A stretch of DNA of 64,000 nt, taken from Pogona vitticeps. Its lineage: Eukaryota > Chordata > Lepidosauria > Squamata > Agamidae. The stretch is taken from the NCBI RefSeq assembly GCF_051106095.1, contig NC_135784.1, forward strand, positions 150,013,428-150,077,427. The letters run 5' to 3'. The notes beneath the pieces were generated by a model that made no database searches, had not been told where the DNA came from, and saw nothing but the letters and a program-made list of their open reading frames with translations. The translations under genes and the position numbers were made by a program. Positions 53,460-64,000 of this stretch are shown here, in pieces (within the stretch, counting starts at the first letter, position 1; every line of letters begins with the position of its first letter).

Positions 53460-56400
53460 CTGTGGGGTGGGGTGGGGTTCGGTGGAAGGGACAAAGACAC
53501 ACAAAACAGGTCAGGTTGCTTGAACACAGTGAATGGCTCCGTAAGAGTGTGTCTGCAGTCGTACTCTGACATTGATGCCGAACCTGGTGCCCCCTCCCCA
53601 GGTAGTGTTTGATTTACAACGCCAATCGCCAGTGCCGATGGCCCTGCTGATTAGGGGTGATGGCAGTTGAAGTCCAACATTATTTGAGGGTACCAGGTTA
53701 GGAAAGCTGTCGTGTATTTATATGCCTACTGATCATCCAGTAAAAATGGCTTATATCCAGTGCTAAAAACCAGGGACAGTCAGAGTGGTGAATTCCATCC
53801 TATAACCATTGCCTCCAAAGAGACCCTTCATGAGATTAAAACCATGGGCTCCATTACATTTCTTTCTTCAATGAAGAAAGAGTTAAAACAGTTCTTTCCC
53901 TCCACTTCTCACTTATTCCCTGTCCTTCTCTTTCTGCCCTCACAGATATAGTATTTTGTTTCATCCTGCTTTTTAAACATTAAGGAATAGCAATGCTAGT
54001 AGTGTTGTTACTAAGATGTCTGAAGTAGGGTATCTTAAGGATTCAAAGAAATGAGCGGGCCAGAACCTACCTGGGGCATGGTTCCTGGACATTTAATGGA
54101 TGTGGAAGCAGCAATGAAAAAGGGATGCAGGGGTGGCAATGGCTTTCTCATTACAACAGCTTCACTGGCTGCCACTTGGTTTCTGAGCCTTATTCAAAGT
54201 GCTGGTCATGACTTAAAACCCTTTGCAGCTTAGCTCCAGGCTCTCTGAAAGCCTGTATCTCCCCACATATATTATGATCCTCAACAGGGTGCCTTCTCTT
54301 AGACCCACCAACTTTTTGAGCACACCTAGTGAGGACTCAAGAGTAGGCTTTTTATATGACTACTCCCAAATTATGGAACTTCCTCACTCAGGTGATGTGG
54401 TTGGCTCCCTTCCCTGCTTTCCTTCCAATGGCAATGAGACTGGAGAAGCTGGCCATCTTTGTCTTGCAACACTGGACATTTCAATCAGTAGGGACATGTG
54501 ATGAATGTACAGAGTAATTTTTTAGACCAAAGTTTTCTGCTGACCCGAGATGAGGTTCTAGGAATTGTAATTATGGGGTTCTGCAACTTTTCCTTCACCG
54601 AAAAGCAAAATCTTGTGGGACCGTTGACAGTTTTATTCCAGTATGGCTATATGTGGATTACAATCCACTTTTTCAGACCCACAGAGACTTGAAGCAGAGG
54701 ACTGTGGTCCACGCAGGCCCATGCTGACATGTATCTGTTATTGTTAGAGCACCACAAAATTCTGTCTTTTTATAAATCAGTATCTGATTTATATGACCAA
54801 TGGTATATGTTGTCTTGTGGAGTTATTTATAACTCCCAGCCATTCCACACACTGGCTGATGAAACACCAAATATGGTCCTGAACAAGAAATGGGGAAAGG
54901 AAAGGGGTGGGGTGGGGGCTTGTCACTTTTACTGGTTAAAAAACTGCTTAAAACCAGAATAAGACCGTGAAGCCTCACATATGTGCCATCACAGACAAAA
55001 AGTGACTTAAGATCCAACGCTTAAGATCCACTTAAGATTGGTCTTCTTTTTTTTCTCCCCACTATAGCTGCTTCTTATTTGTTTTTAAGGGGACAGACTG
55101 GGCAAGGAAATGATGTGAGCAAGAAGCAGATGTGAACCCCTAAAAGATGAATACGTTCCCTTTTTATGGGATGGGCTTACCAGTGATAATGTCCTCAATG
55201 GTTCCATCTTTGCCCTCGTAAACAGGCCGGTGGTCCTTGGCTTGCCGCCGCCTCAACTCAGCAATCAACTCTTGCTGCTGCCACTTGTTGCGCTGCAAAG
55301 GTAATAAGAAGTTGGCCAGGAAGAAGAAGAGCCAAAGCACTGAAATCAGCCCCCCCCTCCTGTTCCTCCCTCAGTCAGGCGCCACCGTCCAGACCTCAAA
55401 ATGGTGAGGCACTCTCGACTGGATGTATCCACAGCATTTCCTTGGAACATTGTTATACATTTGTAAAGTGCACTATTGAGAAACTGCCTTGTGCTGAGCC
55501 AGGATACTTGTCCTGTGTGGACCAGTACCATCTTTTCCAGCAGTACACACATTCAAGCATCAGAAAAGAAATACAGTGGTGCCTCGCTTAACGATGTTGA
55601 TTGGTTCCATAAAAAAAATCGTTATGTGAAAACATCGTTAAGTGAAACACCATTTCCCATAGGAATGCATTGAAAACCGGTTAATCCATTCCAATTGGAA
55701 CAGATTAATGCTTGCAATCATTAGCCCACCTCCTGAAACCTAAGCAAACTTAATTTGGTGTTGTTCTGAGTCGTCGTTAATTTTTGGTGATTTTTTGTTT
55801 TCTCTCTCATTGAAATGCATTGGACGGACAGTTCAATAGAGTTCAATGAGGGAAAAACAAAAAATCACCAAAAATTAACAACGACTCAGAACAACACCAA
55901 ATTAAGTTTGCTTAGGTTTCAGGAGGTGGGCTAACGATTGCAAGCATTTAAAACAGGCTTCAAACAGTTTAAGACACTTTTACAGGAGCGAAAAAGGGAC
56001 ATCGTTAAGTGAAATTCCCCCATAGAGAACATCGTTAAACGATGGGGGAAATTCCTGAAAGAAACCCATTGCTGTGTGAATTCATCGTTGTATGAAGCAA
56101 TCGTTGTGCGAGGCACTACTGTAAAAAGGGAGAAGGGAGCCAGAGGAGCCCTTCCAGGGCCACCTTCACAAGAAAGTGCTGCTGCTATCCAAAAGCTTGT
56201 GTTCGGCTCCTGGACACAGCAGAAGAAGCCACTTCCTTGGGAGCACATAAATGTATGCACACAAAAGCACTCCAACATAAAAAAAAAAGAAGCGGCAGAA
56301 AACAGAGGAAAGAAAGGAAAAAGAAAACCAGAGCTTGGATAAGTTAATTTATTGGACTACTGCTCCTAGAATCCCTCAGCAAGCACAGCTGGTGGTCTTA

Positions 56401-59400
56401 TTTGCCAGCATGGCACAAGTAGCTTTTCCAGCCTCTGTTTGGAGGTATTTCCCAATAGCAGAAGGAATACTATGGGATAGGAATTCACTTAAATGTCACC
56501 AAGCCGAAAAGAAAGACTAAGCAGAAGTCCCATGGAGATGAAGGCTCATTGTTGCTGTTCTTCCCATTTATTTATATATGAAGGACCTAGTACCTCACCA
56601 TAGTTTTTTTCCCCCATTTGCTCCAGAGGTGCAGCCAAGGACAAACAGGCCCTATAAATATATCCCCAGAGCAGCTAGGAAAGTGGGAGACTGAACAGTA
56701 CTGTGAGTTTGTTGAAAAGAAGCTGTAACAAGTCTTACGATTGGTCAACACTTCCTGGAAACCACCACTCTGTCTCTCACATGCTGGTCTATCCCAGGGG
56801 CTTCCAAATGTGGTCCACTGTGAGAGTCCCATAATCTCCACCAGCACATCCTTGAGGGCATCAGGTTGGGAAGGCAGCATTGACTGCTGGACACTTTGCC
56901 CTGACTCCTACCTTCTCCAGCCTCTTGGCTTCTTGGGCCAGTGCCTGCTCCCTTTGGGCTTGCTCCTGCTTCTTCCGCAACTCATTCTCCAGCTCAGCAT
57001 CCTGGAATAAAAGGCAGAGTGTGATGGGGGAAACAGCCCAGGCCATAGTTAGACATTCACAGCTAGGCATGAATGTCTCTAATGCCAAGTCTGACCTTCA
57101 GTGCACCTTGTTCTTGAACGGGCAGTGGGGCTCTCCAGACTGGTCTTTGTCAACCCTGTGTCTGATTGTCTGAAGGGAAGGTATCATATCCTGACTCACC
57201 AGATGGAAAACAGGCATTTGTGTGTTAAAATACAGGCCTTAGGGATTAGAGATGATAATGATGATGATGCACATTAATATCTATGTCCATTTGGTGAGTC
57301 AGGGTGTGATTTTTTTTATACCAACCCTGCTGGGATTATTCAGCAGGGGAGGGAACTGTGATCAACTGAAGCCGAGATGCTGATTGACCACAGACTACCA
57401 TTGTTATGGTCCTTGGGATCAGGTGATCCCAGAGACCCAATCTCATGCTCCTATCTGCCGTAAAGCTCCAAGATATACCACACTCCCTCAGTCTGAGAAT
57501 CCTGCCACTGAAGGAAACCACACCAGATCACCAAGCACTGACAAAATGTTTTTTCTGCCTATCTGCCTGCTTGGGTGTCACTCTTCTGTCACTAAGAGCT
57601 GTACTTTCTCACTGATCAAATCCAGGCATCTGACAGACTCCTCCATCAACAGGAACAGAATTTAGAGGGATGGAATGGCAAACGCCGACTACAGTCGTTT
57701 ATGAATATAGTTTGACTTTGATAGGGACACAACAGCTTTGGAGGTGGGAATATCTAGAGATCCCCATTAGTAACAAAGAGACTGGAGAGGACAGGCAGAA
57801 AGGAAACTGTAATTCTGTCACCCATTGGCCGCACCTAGGCACAGGCAGAGCTACTTCCTGTTTGGAACAATAGCAGGAAGAACTGGATGGTGGGGTGCTG
57901 GGAACCAAGCTCCCAAGTTCACACATGGTAAGCTGTACACCTTCTAAGGCCAGGGACCTCTGACTCCCCTGCTCACCTTGTAGGATCTGATGAAGCGTGC
58001 GAAAACTGGGAAGAAAACAGAGGGCGGTGTTGTCTTGGGACTCTCACCAAAGTAGCGCACAACAGTGTTGTAGGCCTCCTGCCAAAAGGAAAGCAACATG
58101 AGTGGAACCTGACAGTAGACTTTGTCCTACATGCAGTTCGGGTGCGAGACAAGGATGCTGCTGAGCCAGTTGGCAGGGCTATGACATAGTGGGGAAAAGG
58201 CAATCCTGGAACCAAGAGGACTTCTGACATGCATGTCCTGCACATACAAACCTGGTGTTTATAATCTACAGTAGGGGCTCTCTATTTGTGGGATTGGTAC
58301 CTGCAGTTTCTCTTATCTGCAGTTTCCTGCATCCTTATATACAACATACAAGGGTGCCCCCCCTGTGGTCTTCATTCCACCCTTGTAAGTTGCATCTAGG
58401 GTTCCATTATATCCAGTTTCAGGCAGCCATGGTAGATTGTGGAAGTGATCCCCCCATGGGTACGGGGGCTACTGTACTTTGCATATCGGACTGGTACATT
58501 AAAGTCATGGAACATGGATGGACTGCTCGCAAAACCCAAGTGCTGAAATGCAACCCCGGTTCCATTACACACAAGTGCCATCAAGTAAGCATGTATTAGT
58601 CAAATCTGAAAGTGGGTGCATCTCCAAAGTTGCATGCAGCTGATCAGCTGGCAGGATTTCCATAAGTGAATCTAACATGCAGCTTTTTGTAAGACACAGG
58701 CAATTTAAAAGTATATACTGTATCAACTAAATACATTGAAAAATGCATGCACGATGTACATGGAAATCTCCAGGAATTTCCTCTGCCAGTCCCCTAGTTG
58801 TACGGCCCCTCTTCGCTTACCTCCGCTGTCTTTGCATCTTTTTGTAGCCGGTCCAGCTTCCCCTCATTGGCATTCAAGAAGTTGCGCAGGATGCTGTGCT
58901 CATGCAAGCTGCACTCCCGTCGGATCAGCTCCATCCCACGCCCCAGCTCCTTGACATCTAACAGCACGTTTTCCAGGGATACTATGGAGGAATGGAGGGC
59001 ACGGGGTTGGTCTCGACGAAGCCTTGGGCCAGTGGGCAGGAAACAAGTTTCAAGGCTCACAGAGAGTGTCCCACAGGCATCCTCTAGGTGAGGGGAAGGC
59101 AGCAAGTAGATCTAGATTTCCTTAGAGATCTGGGGGTGCTTTCCAGTAAATCACTCAGGGGCCCAAACTCCCCTGGGTGTAATAATAGTAGCAATAAAAT
59201 GTCTATTACTATCTGATTTAGTCTCAGAAAGGAAGAAAAGCTTTGAGTAATGAGGAGAAGACTTTTGTGTCCAGATTTGAAAACAAAATGTTGGGCTCAG
59301 ACTTCGTTCACAGCTACCCTGTTCTTTAATGCCATTTATTCGCCTTTTGCACCGGTCTCCAATTGGTGCATCTTGGGGTTTAATTAAAAAATAAACCAGG

Positions 59401-62400
59401 ACTGATCTGCCTTAGGTCTGCCTGTTCCTGCCTGGAGCATGCCAACGTGCTATACAGAACTGCACTAGTATGCTCATCATGGACTTAAAATGGCTGTGCG
59501 CAGAAATGCCTCCCACTAAACTTGCCTTCACACATGCATGAATGAGCTACAGACACACACAAAAAACGAACCCTTCATCTTAGAGCTCCTTTCTCTCCCT
59601 CTGGATTTCAATTAAGCCTTTGCTCAACTGAAAGGGGCAAAGAAACTCCAAGAAAGTGCAAAACTGTGAGATTCTCATTTTTTAAAAAACATGCTTTTAT
59701 TCGTTCAGGCAAATTTCTGTGATAATAATGTTACTCCAACTTAAGGTTTTGAAAAATGATGTGTGCTCATTTAAATATTTATCCAAAGCAATTTTATTCA
59801 AAATAATATCATTTTAAATATTTAAAATATTATTTTATTAAGTGTTGGTTTTTGTTTTTATTTTATGTAATTTTTAAAATTGATTTTTAAAAAATATTTG
59901 TTTTTCTTAATAGGGGCTTGGATGACAGTAACGGAAAGGAGGAGAAATGGAGGGATTCTCAAAAATCAAAAAGGGGTACAACGCCAAATGAAGCTACCGT
60001 CTTAATCCATCTCTCCCGCTGAACTAAACCCCAGATGTGTTTACCTTTGTTTGATCTCATTTTGATGGCAAGAGGTGGAAGATCATGTGTGATTCTAGCC
60101 TACACGGCCTCTCAGCACATTCACTTTCCCCAGCCCAGAGATAAGGAGTAAGAAAGGACTAGATTTTTTTAATCCACTGTGTGAAAAGAAGCATCATTGT
60201 TCTTTACTGTATGTTCCCTATAACAAACCCAGTTCAAAGCTGCAGAGTTCTTTCTCCACTAGGGAACTCAAGACAGCTTTCTCTGCAGGCTTCCACAGCA
60301 TCTCCGGGAGAGGGCAGTGTTGGCCTGTTTTCCACTCCACCAGGCATAAATAATGCAAATGAGGAGAAGGTGCTTCAACCACAGCCGACAATGCCCTGAA
60401 TTCCACTGCTCCCAACCAGAGCAGACCTTTTTAATCAATGGGTTTTTGCATACATGCTGACTTACCACTCCATAATTGATTCAACAGGTCAATGCTAGTC
60501 AGGACTAGCAATGGATTTTAACCAGATACTGTATAGCAATTTTCAGGTGACTTCAGGGGCCAATCCAGATTTGTCCCTATGGTGTAGAAGTAGGAACTTC
60601 TGGTCCTCTTAAGATGTTGTTGGCCTGCATAACACATCAGCCCTAGCCAGTGTAACCGATGGTAAGGGACGGCTGGTGCTACACCTAGAAGGTCTGATGT
60701 TCTCTGCCCTTAATTTATGTGACGTCTAGAATCCTACCCCGCAAAATCAACTCATGTGGTGAAGGTCCCACCTGCAGCTGCCTTCTCTACAAAGTGAAGT
60801 TCTTGCCAGAAGTTGCTCAGCTCCAGATATTTCTCCTTCACTATCATGGCAATGAAGTGCAGAAGGGTCAGCTTCCGGTCTGTCGACTTGGTGTCCAGCA
60901 GCTTGTGAGGCAGAGGTGGGGAAGAAGAGAACGTCAAGGCACAAGGACATGGGCCCAAACCAAGATGTGCAAAAGCAGAACGTGCGTGTTCACATGGGAA
61001 GCCAGACAACCGTCCGCACAGGGAAGTGAAGATGCACAAGCATGGGTGGGCCCTCAAGTATACAACCGTGCAAAGGATAAGGAAAATTGCTGTTTTGAAT
61101 GCAAGACAGGAACTTTGAAATAGATGAACTAAGCCTGGACATGCAGGATGAGGGCACACAAGCAATCACTCTAATACAAGAAAGAGGATATGGCTTCTTG
61201 CCCACCTTGGGTCTAGACCCAGGTTGACAAAGATTCCACTTCCTGAAGACCTTGCCCTCCTCAAATCCCTTTCCTCTAAAGTAGGGGAAGATTCCCCCCC
61301 CTCCCCCTGATCCACATTCCAGATGGAATGACAAGTGGATTGTCTGGGGAACTCATCTCCATTCACCGGCAAGACAGGATAGGACACTCTTCTACCTAGG
61401 TACATGTGTAACCACCAGTGTGTGGAGAGATTCCGCTATACAAATGTATGTAGATGCACATTCGTGTTATGCTACCCCCCCTTCTCCTTACCAGATCAAG
61501 GCTCTGAAGCTTGAAACCATAAACAGAGCCACGTTTGCTGCTGTTCATGTAGTTGCCAAGAGCCAGAATAATCTAAGGAGAGAAAACGGCTGATAAACGC
61601 AGGGCCAGAATAATTTCACTACCTCCACAGAGACCATGACATTTGACCCAGAAGCTCTTGTCCCCTCAGTAGTGAAGGCAAATATCCTTTGCAGATGGTC
61701 AGTAGCACTTCACCAGGGTTAAACCCTAGCATTCGGAAACAGATTCTAGGCTAAATGGAGGCTGCCCCACCCCAAGCTTCTCTCTTTGTAAGCGCTTCCA
61801 TCCCAACAGAGCAACCCACCTCCAGCATACGCTTGAGCTTCTGTGAAGACTTGACAGATGCGGAGGCAGCAATGATGGCACTGAGTTGCTATAAAGGATA
61901 AAAACCAGAACACCGTAACAAGCATTGGTATTTGTTTGGTACGAAAACACATCCTAGTTGGTGTAAAAAAGGGGAACACGTTACAGTATTTCATTGAGAA
62001 CTGCCTTCTCTTAGGAAAAATCTGTTGGGGGGCAGGACCACAATGGGCAGCAGGAGGGGCTAGAGACAAAAGTAGGTGGATCTCTTCCTCTCTCTCTCTC
62101 ACACACACACACACATACACAGACACGGATGCACGCGCACACACGGACACACACATGTGCATGTACACACGCAACTGCCTCCTCCCTCTCCCCCCTCTCT
62201 TTCACACACACACACGAGCAACTCTTCCCTCCCCTAGAGAGAATTATTACTCTGGGCCAGGAGTCTGAATTAAAAGGCTTTTTGAAATTCGACCAATGGC
62301 CATATTCTACTCTAGGTCAAGTGGTTGCTTAAAATCATTCAGAATTCTTGCCATATCATCTAAATGTATACTTAGCACTATGAGCATAACTGAGCCATTT

Positions 62401-63118
62401 TCCACTGTTCTAAGACGAGCCTATATGCACATGATTTAATTCTGTTTGTATTCCAAATAATGTTTTCTCACATTTTTAAAAGTACAATATACTATTCTTT
62501 ACATTCAGAGGTTAGCAATGTATGATCTTCCAAATGCTGAACTGCAACAACAACCCCCCCACCCCGTAGATCTAAAAAAGTAGACAAGCAGATAGGTAGG
62601 CAGGTAAGTAAATACGGAAGAATACAGAAGAGCACTGAGAGAATTAGTGGCAGGATAGGAGTCCTCTCTCCCCATTGCACCCTTATGGCACAATAAGTCC
62701 CCCTCTTGTCTAGGGCTGAGGCCCGAACCTAAGAGTGTGGCTTTCAGCCAGCAATGGCAAGCCTCTTACCGGCATCAGCATCTGAATGTTTTCATTGAAG
62801 TTGCCCAGGAAGGCCATAATGGCCATGCGTTGGGTAAGGCGTTCCACCTTGCTGAAGTGCAGCATGAAGCGGTCCTCATCTGACAGATCCTCCAGCGGCT
62901 TCCGCTCCTTCTCATACTGGCGCAGTAGCTTGACCTCATTCTCTGTTGGCAGGAAGCGCATCAGGCACTCCACAAAGTCTACTGGTAGAGTCTTCAGGTC
63001 AAATCTGAAACACAGCCCACCGAACTCAGTGTCACGAAAGTAGACTGCTGCACAGAGAATAGGACTTCCCTTCTTAGCCCCTGATGCCCCTTCCATCACT
63101 ACCATGAAAATCTGCACC

Positions 63119-63176
<58 letters not shown>

Positions 63177-64000
63177 TGTGTGTCTGTGTGTCTGTGTGTG
63201 TGTGTGTGTCTGTGTCTGTGTCTGTGTGTCTGTCTGTCTGTCTGTCTGTCTGTGTCCCTCAAACCTCAAGAGCAGATTCTGAGAGTATGGATGGGGGGGG
63301 GGAATTGCGGGGGGGGGGCAGAGGAAATTGCTTCCCTTTTATTTTTACAACTGATGGAAACTGTTCCAACACACAATTTATTTGGATTATACCGACTTCC
63401 AGGGGTAAAAACACAGAACAAAACAGGTCAAAACAAAACACAAGAACCATACAAATAAGAGATATGTGTTCAGAAGATGGGAGAACTGGTTGCTTAATGG
63501 GAGGGCTGACCCTACTATTAGACAGAGTGGGGCAGCTGCATCAGGCAGAAGATTTCTGGTATCAAGAAAAAGTAGCAGTTTGTTAGCTCTATAATTTGTT
63601 GCTTTTATATCTCTACTGCAAGGAAAGGGGAGAGAAGGATCTAATATTTTCTGCATTGTTTGTCAGACTAACTGGGCTGGCTTTGGATAGTCTGCACCTT
63701 GAATAGTCCGGTGCAGGTGTGGCATCTGCCACATTACTTTTCAATAAAATTTGGCCAAACTCCTTTGATTTCCAGAGGTATCCTAAAAGATAAAACCACA
63801 AGGAAAGGTACCCACGTGTAGATTGCTTTGCAGATCTCCTCCGTGGTCCTGCCTGCCTTGCGCAATGTGATGGCAAGGTTCTTGGCCCGATTGGCCTCCA
63901 GGAGGGTGACTTTGTTGGCAGCTTTATGCGATGCCTTGTTCTTAGAGCAGAGGAGATCAATGGCTGGGCCCTGGGCTTTGGTCTTAAAGAGCTCCTCAAA
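53368..64000 (-). CDS. FMNL3: FMNL3, formin-like protein 3, C-terminal 418 aa (partial; 5' part lies beyond the window)
   Basis: Ten GT-AG exons on the minus strand join in one frame from the window edge to a TAG. They encode the larger C-terminal part of the FH2 domain, with landmark motifs [72 protein letters not shown] and [19 protein letters not shown] charged coiled-coil-like helix follows, then [14 protein letters not shown] (the DAD-type autoregulatory motif) and a basic tail ending HHDEPNC. FMNL formins are Rho-GTPase-regulated cytosolic proteins; FH2 dimers cap and elongate actin filament barbed ends for filopodia and lamellipodia. I chose FMNL3 over FMNL1/2 from recalled FH2 wording such as [18 protein letters not shown] and [15 protein letters not shown], and from the PRPF40B neighbour. 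Confidence 0.92.
53580..53705. mobile_element. hAT-type MITE remnant
   Basis: aacctggtgccccctcccc near the left end and gagggtaccaggttaggaaa near the right are imperfect inverted ends. In the last FMNL3 intron. Confidence 0.45.
54150..54475 (+). mobile_element. CR1/L2-type LINE 3' region
   Basis: tcactggctgccacttggtt, attcaaagtgctggtcatga, aaccctttgcagcttagctc and attatggaacttcctcactc keep the order of the widespread squamate LINE 3' end. Confidence 0.6.
55181..55292 (-). CDS. FMNL3: FMNL3 exon with DAD-type motif
   Basis: [20 protein letters not shown] then [17 protein letters not shown]. The acceptor is tttgcag and the donor gtaagc. A very small additional exon between this and the previous one cannot be ruled out. 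Confidence 0.93.
55574..56121. mobile_element. Tigger/pogo-like MITE (copy E) with a large internal fold-back
   Basis: TIRs CAGTGGTGCCTCGCTTAACG / cgttgtgcgaggcactactg with TA flanks, 548 bp. Inside, arms of about 107 bp (55,707-55,814 and 55,842-55,948) are nearly perfect inverted repeats around a loop of about 27 nt. In an FMNL3 intron. Confidence 0.9.
56912..57001 (-). CDS. FMNL3: FMNL3 exon, charged helix after FH2
   Basis: [20 protein letters not shown] then [10 protein letters not shown]: a Glu/Gln/Lys helix. The acceptor is attccag and the donor gtagga. Confidence 0.93.
57977..58078 (-). CDS. FMNL3: FMNL3 FH2 exon
   Basis: [20 protein letters not shown] then [14 protein letters not shown], 34 codons. 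The acceptor is ttggcag and the donor gtgagc. Confidence 0.95.
58269..58474. mobile_element. Tigger/pogo-like MITE of a third family
   Basis: CAGTAGGGGCTCTCTATTTG at the left and gggtacgggggctactg at the right, with TA flanks. In an FMNL3 intron. Confidence 0.75.
58821..58981 (-). CDS. FMNL3: FMNL3 FH2 exon
   Basis: [20 protein letters not shown] to [12 protein letters not shown]. The acceptor is ccatag and the donor gtaagc. Confidence 0.95.
59680..59930. other. AT-rich tract in an FMNL3 intron
   Basis: A strongly AT-rich 250-bp block with repeated ATTTTAAATATTT-like runs. No element recognised; a possible matrix-attachment-type region only by composition. Confidence 0.4.
60772..60901 (-). 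CDS. FMNL3: FMNL3 FH2 exon
   Basis: [20 protein letters not shown] to LHFVEKAAA, with one base carried over. The acceptor is cacaag and the donor gtggga. Confidence 0.95.
61492..61572 (-). CDS. FMNL3: FMNL3 FH2 exon (GNYMN motif)
   Basis: [20 protein letters not shown] then KLQSLDL: the most conserved FH2 motif. The acceptor is ccttag and the donor gtaagg. Confidence 0.96.
61820..61888 (-). CDS. FMNL3: FMNL3 FH2 exon
   Basis: [20 protein letters not shown] then MLE, 23 codons, phase 0. The acceptor is tatag and the donor gtgggt. Confidence 0.94.
62086..62220 (+). repeat. CT/CA compound simple repeat
   Basis: tctctctctctcacacacac and related CA runs with CG interruptions, in an FMNL3 intron. 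Confidence 0.9.
62770..63004 (-). CDS. FMNL3: FMNL3 FH2 exon
   Basis: Begins [18 protein letters not shown] across the splice and ends [14 protein letters not shown]. The acceptor is gtttcag and the donor gtaaga. A long CA repeat lies about 115 nt upstream of its acceptor. Confidence 0.95.
63119..63256 (+). repeat. GT / GTCT microsatellite
   Basis: Roughly 28 GT units, then interspersed GTCT units. On the FMNL3 transcript it reads (CA)n, ending about 115 nt upstream of the acceptor at 63,004. Confidence 0.95.
63816..64000 (-). CDS. FMNL3: FMNL3 FH2 exon at window edge (partial)
   Basis: In frame from base 64,000: [20 protein letters not shown], then [20 protein letters not shown] and EEICKAIYT. 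The donor is gtgggt, with two bases carried over. It continues off the window. Confidence 0.93.

Noticed and set aside
62101-62220. CRISPR-like periodic repeat
   Set aside because: Simple CA/CT microsatellite in a vertebrate intron; no spacer-repeat alternation.
63104-63586. Open frame of Cys/Val repeats
   Set aside because: Translation of the GT microsatellite.
53368-64000. FMNL1 or FMNL2 instead of FMNL3
   Set aside because: Recalled FH2 wording and the convergent PRPF40B neighbour favour FMNL3; the shared tail motif alone would not separate them.

Overview
This is nuclear DNA from a squamate reptile, most likely a lizard. Two multi-exon genes read clearly against their vertebrate orthologues. 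The repeat load is typical of squamates: a Sauria-type tRNA SINE, BovB/RTE LINE pieces in both orientations, CR1/L2-type LINE tails, several tRNA-headed SINEs whose 3' tails match the BovB tail, hAT MITEs, and TA-flanked Tigger/pogo-like MITEs.

Layout. 1-9.1 kb is gene-free upstream DNA holding LINE tails, an LTR-type fossil split by a MITE, and two reverse-oriented BovB/RTE pieces. 9.2-10.0 kb is a GC-rich promoter and 5' end containing a perfect 74-bp palindrome. 9,533-40,200 (+) is the complete coding region of PRPF40B, 27 coding exons joining in frame to 881 aa; a 3' UTR runs to an AATAAA at 40,822. 40.85-44.4 kb is a short intergenic gap full of repeats. 44.4-53.4 kb is probably the very long 3' UTR of FMNL3. 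53,368-64,000 (-) holds ten exons of FMNL3 encoding the last 418 aa (most of the FH2 domain and the C-terminal tail); the gene continues beyond the right edge.

The two genes are convergent (tail to tail), as I recall for this pair in mammals. They act in different processes: PRPF40B is a WW/FF-domain U1-snRNP-associated splicing factor in the nucleus, and FMNL3 is a formin that builds actin filaments at the cell cortex. Nothing in the sequence suggests joint function; they share only the 3' boundary.

The most unusual signals are not protein-coding: the perfect palindrome upstream of the PRPF40B start codon; two dispersed copies of a repeat that folds as a minimal hammerhead ribozyme (Penelope-like type); a roughly 260-nt pure-pyrimidine microsatellite about 25 nt from a PRPF40B splice acceptor; a long fold-back MITE inside an FMNL3 intron; a CpG-rich MITE studded with YY1-like motifs; and a perfect 22-bp hairpin in a PRPF40B intron. 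Exon boundaries were read by eye from splice sites, reading-frame continuity and recalled orthologue sequences; no database or folding program was run.
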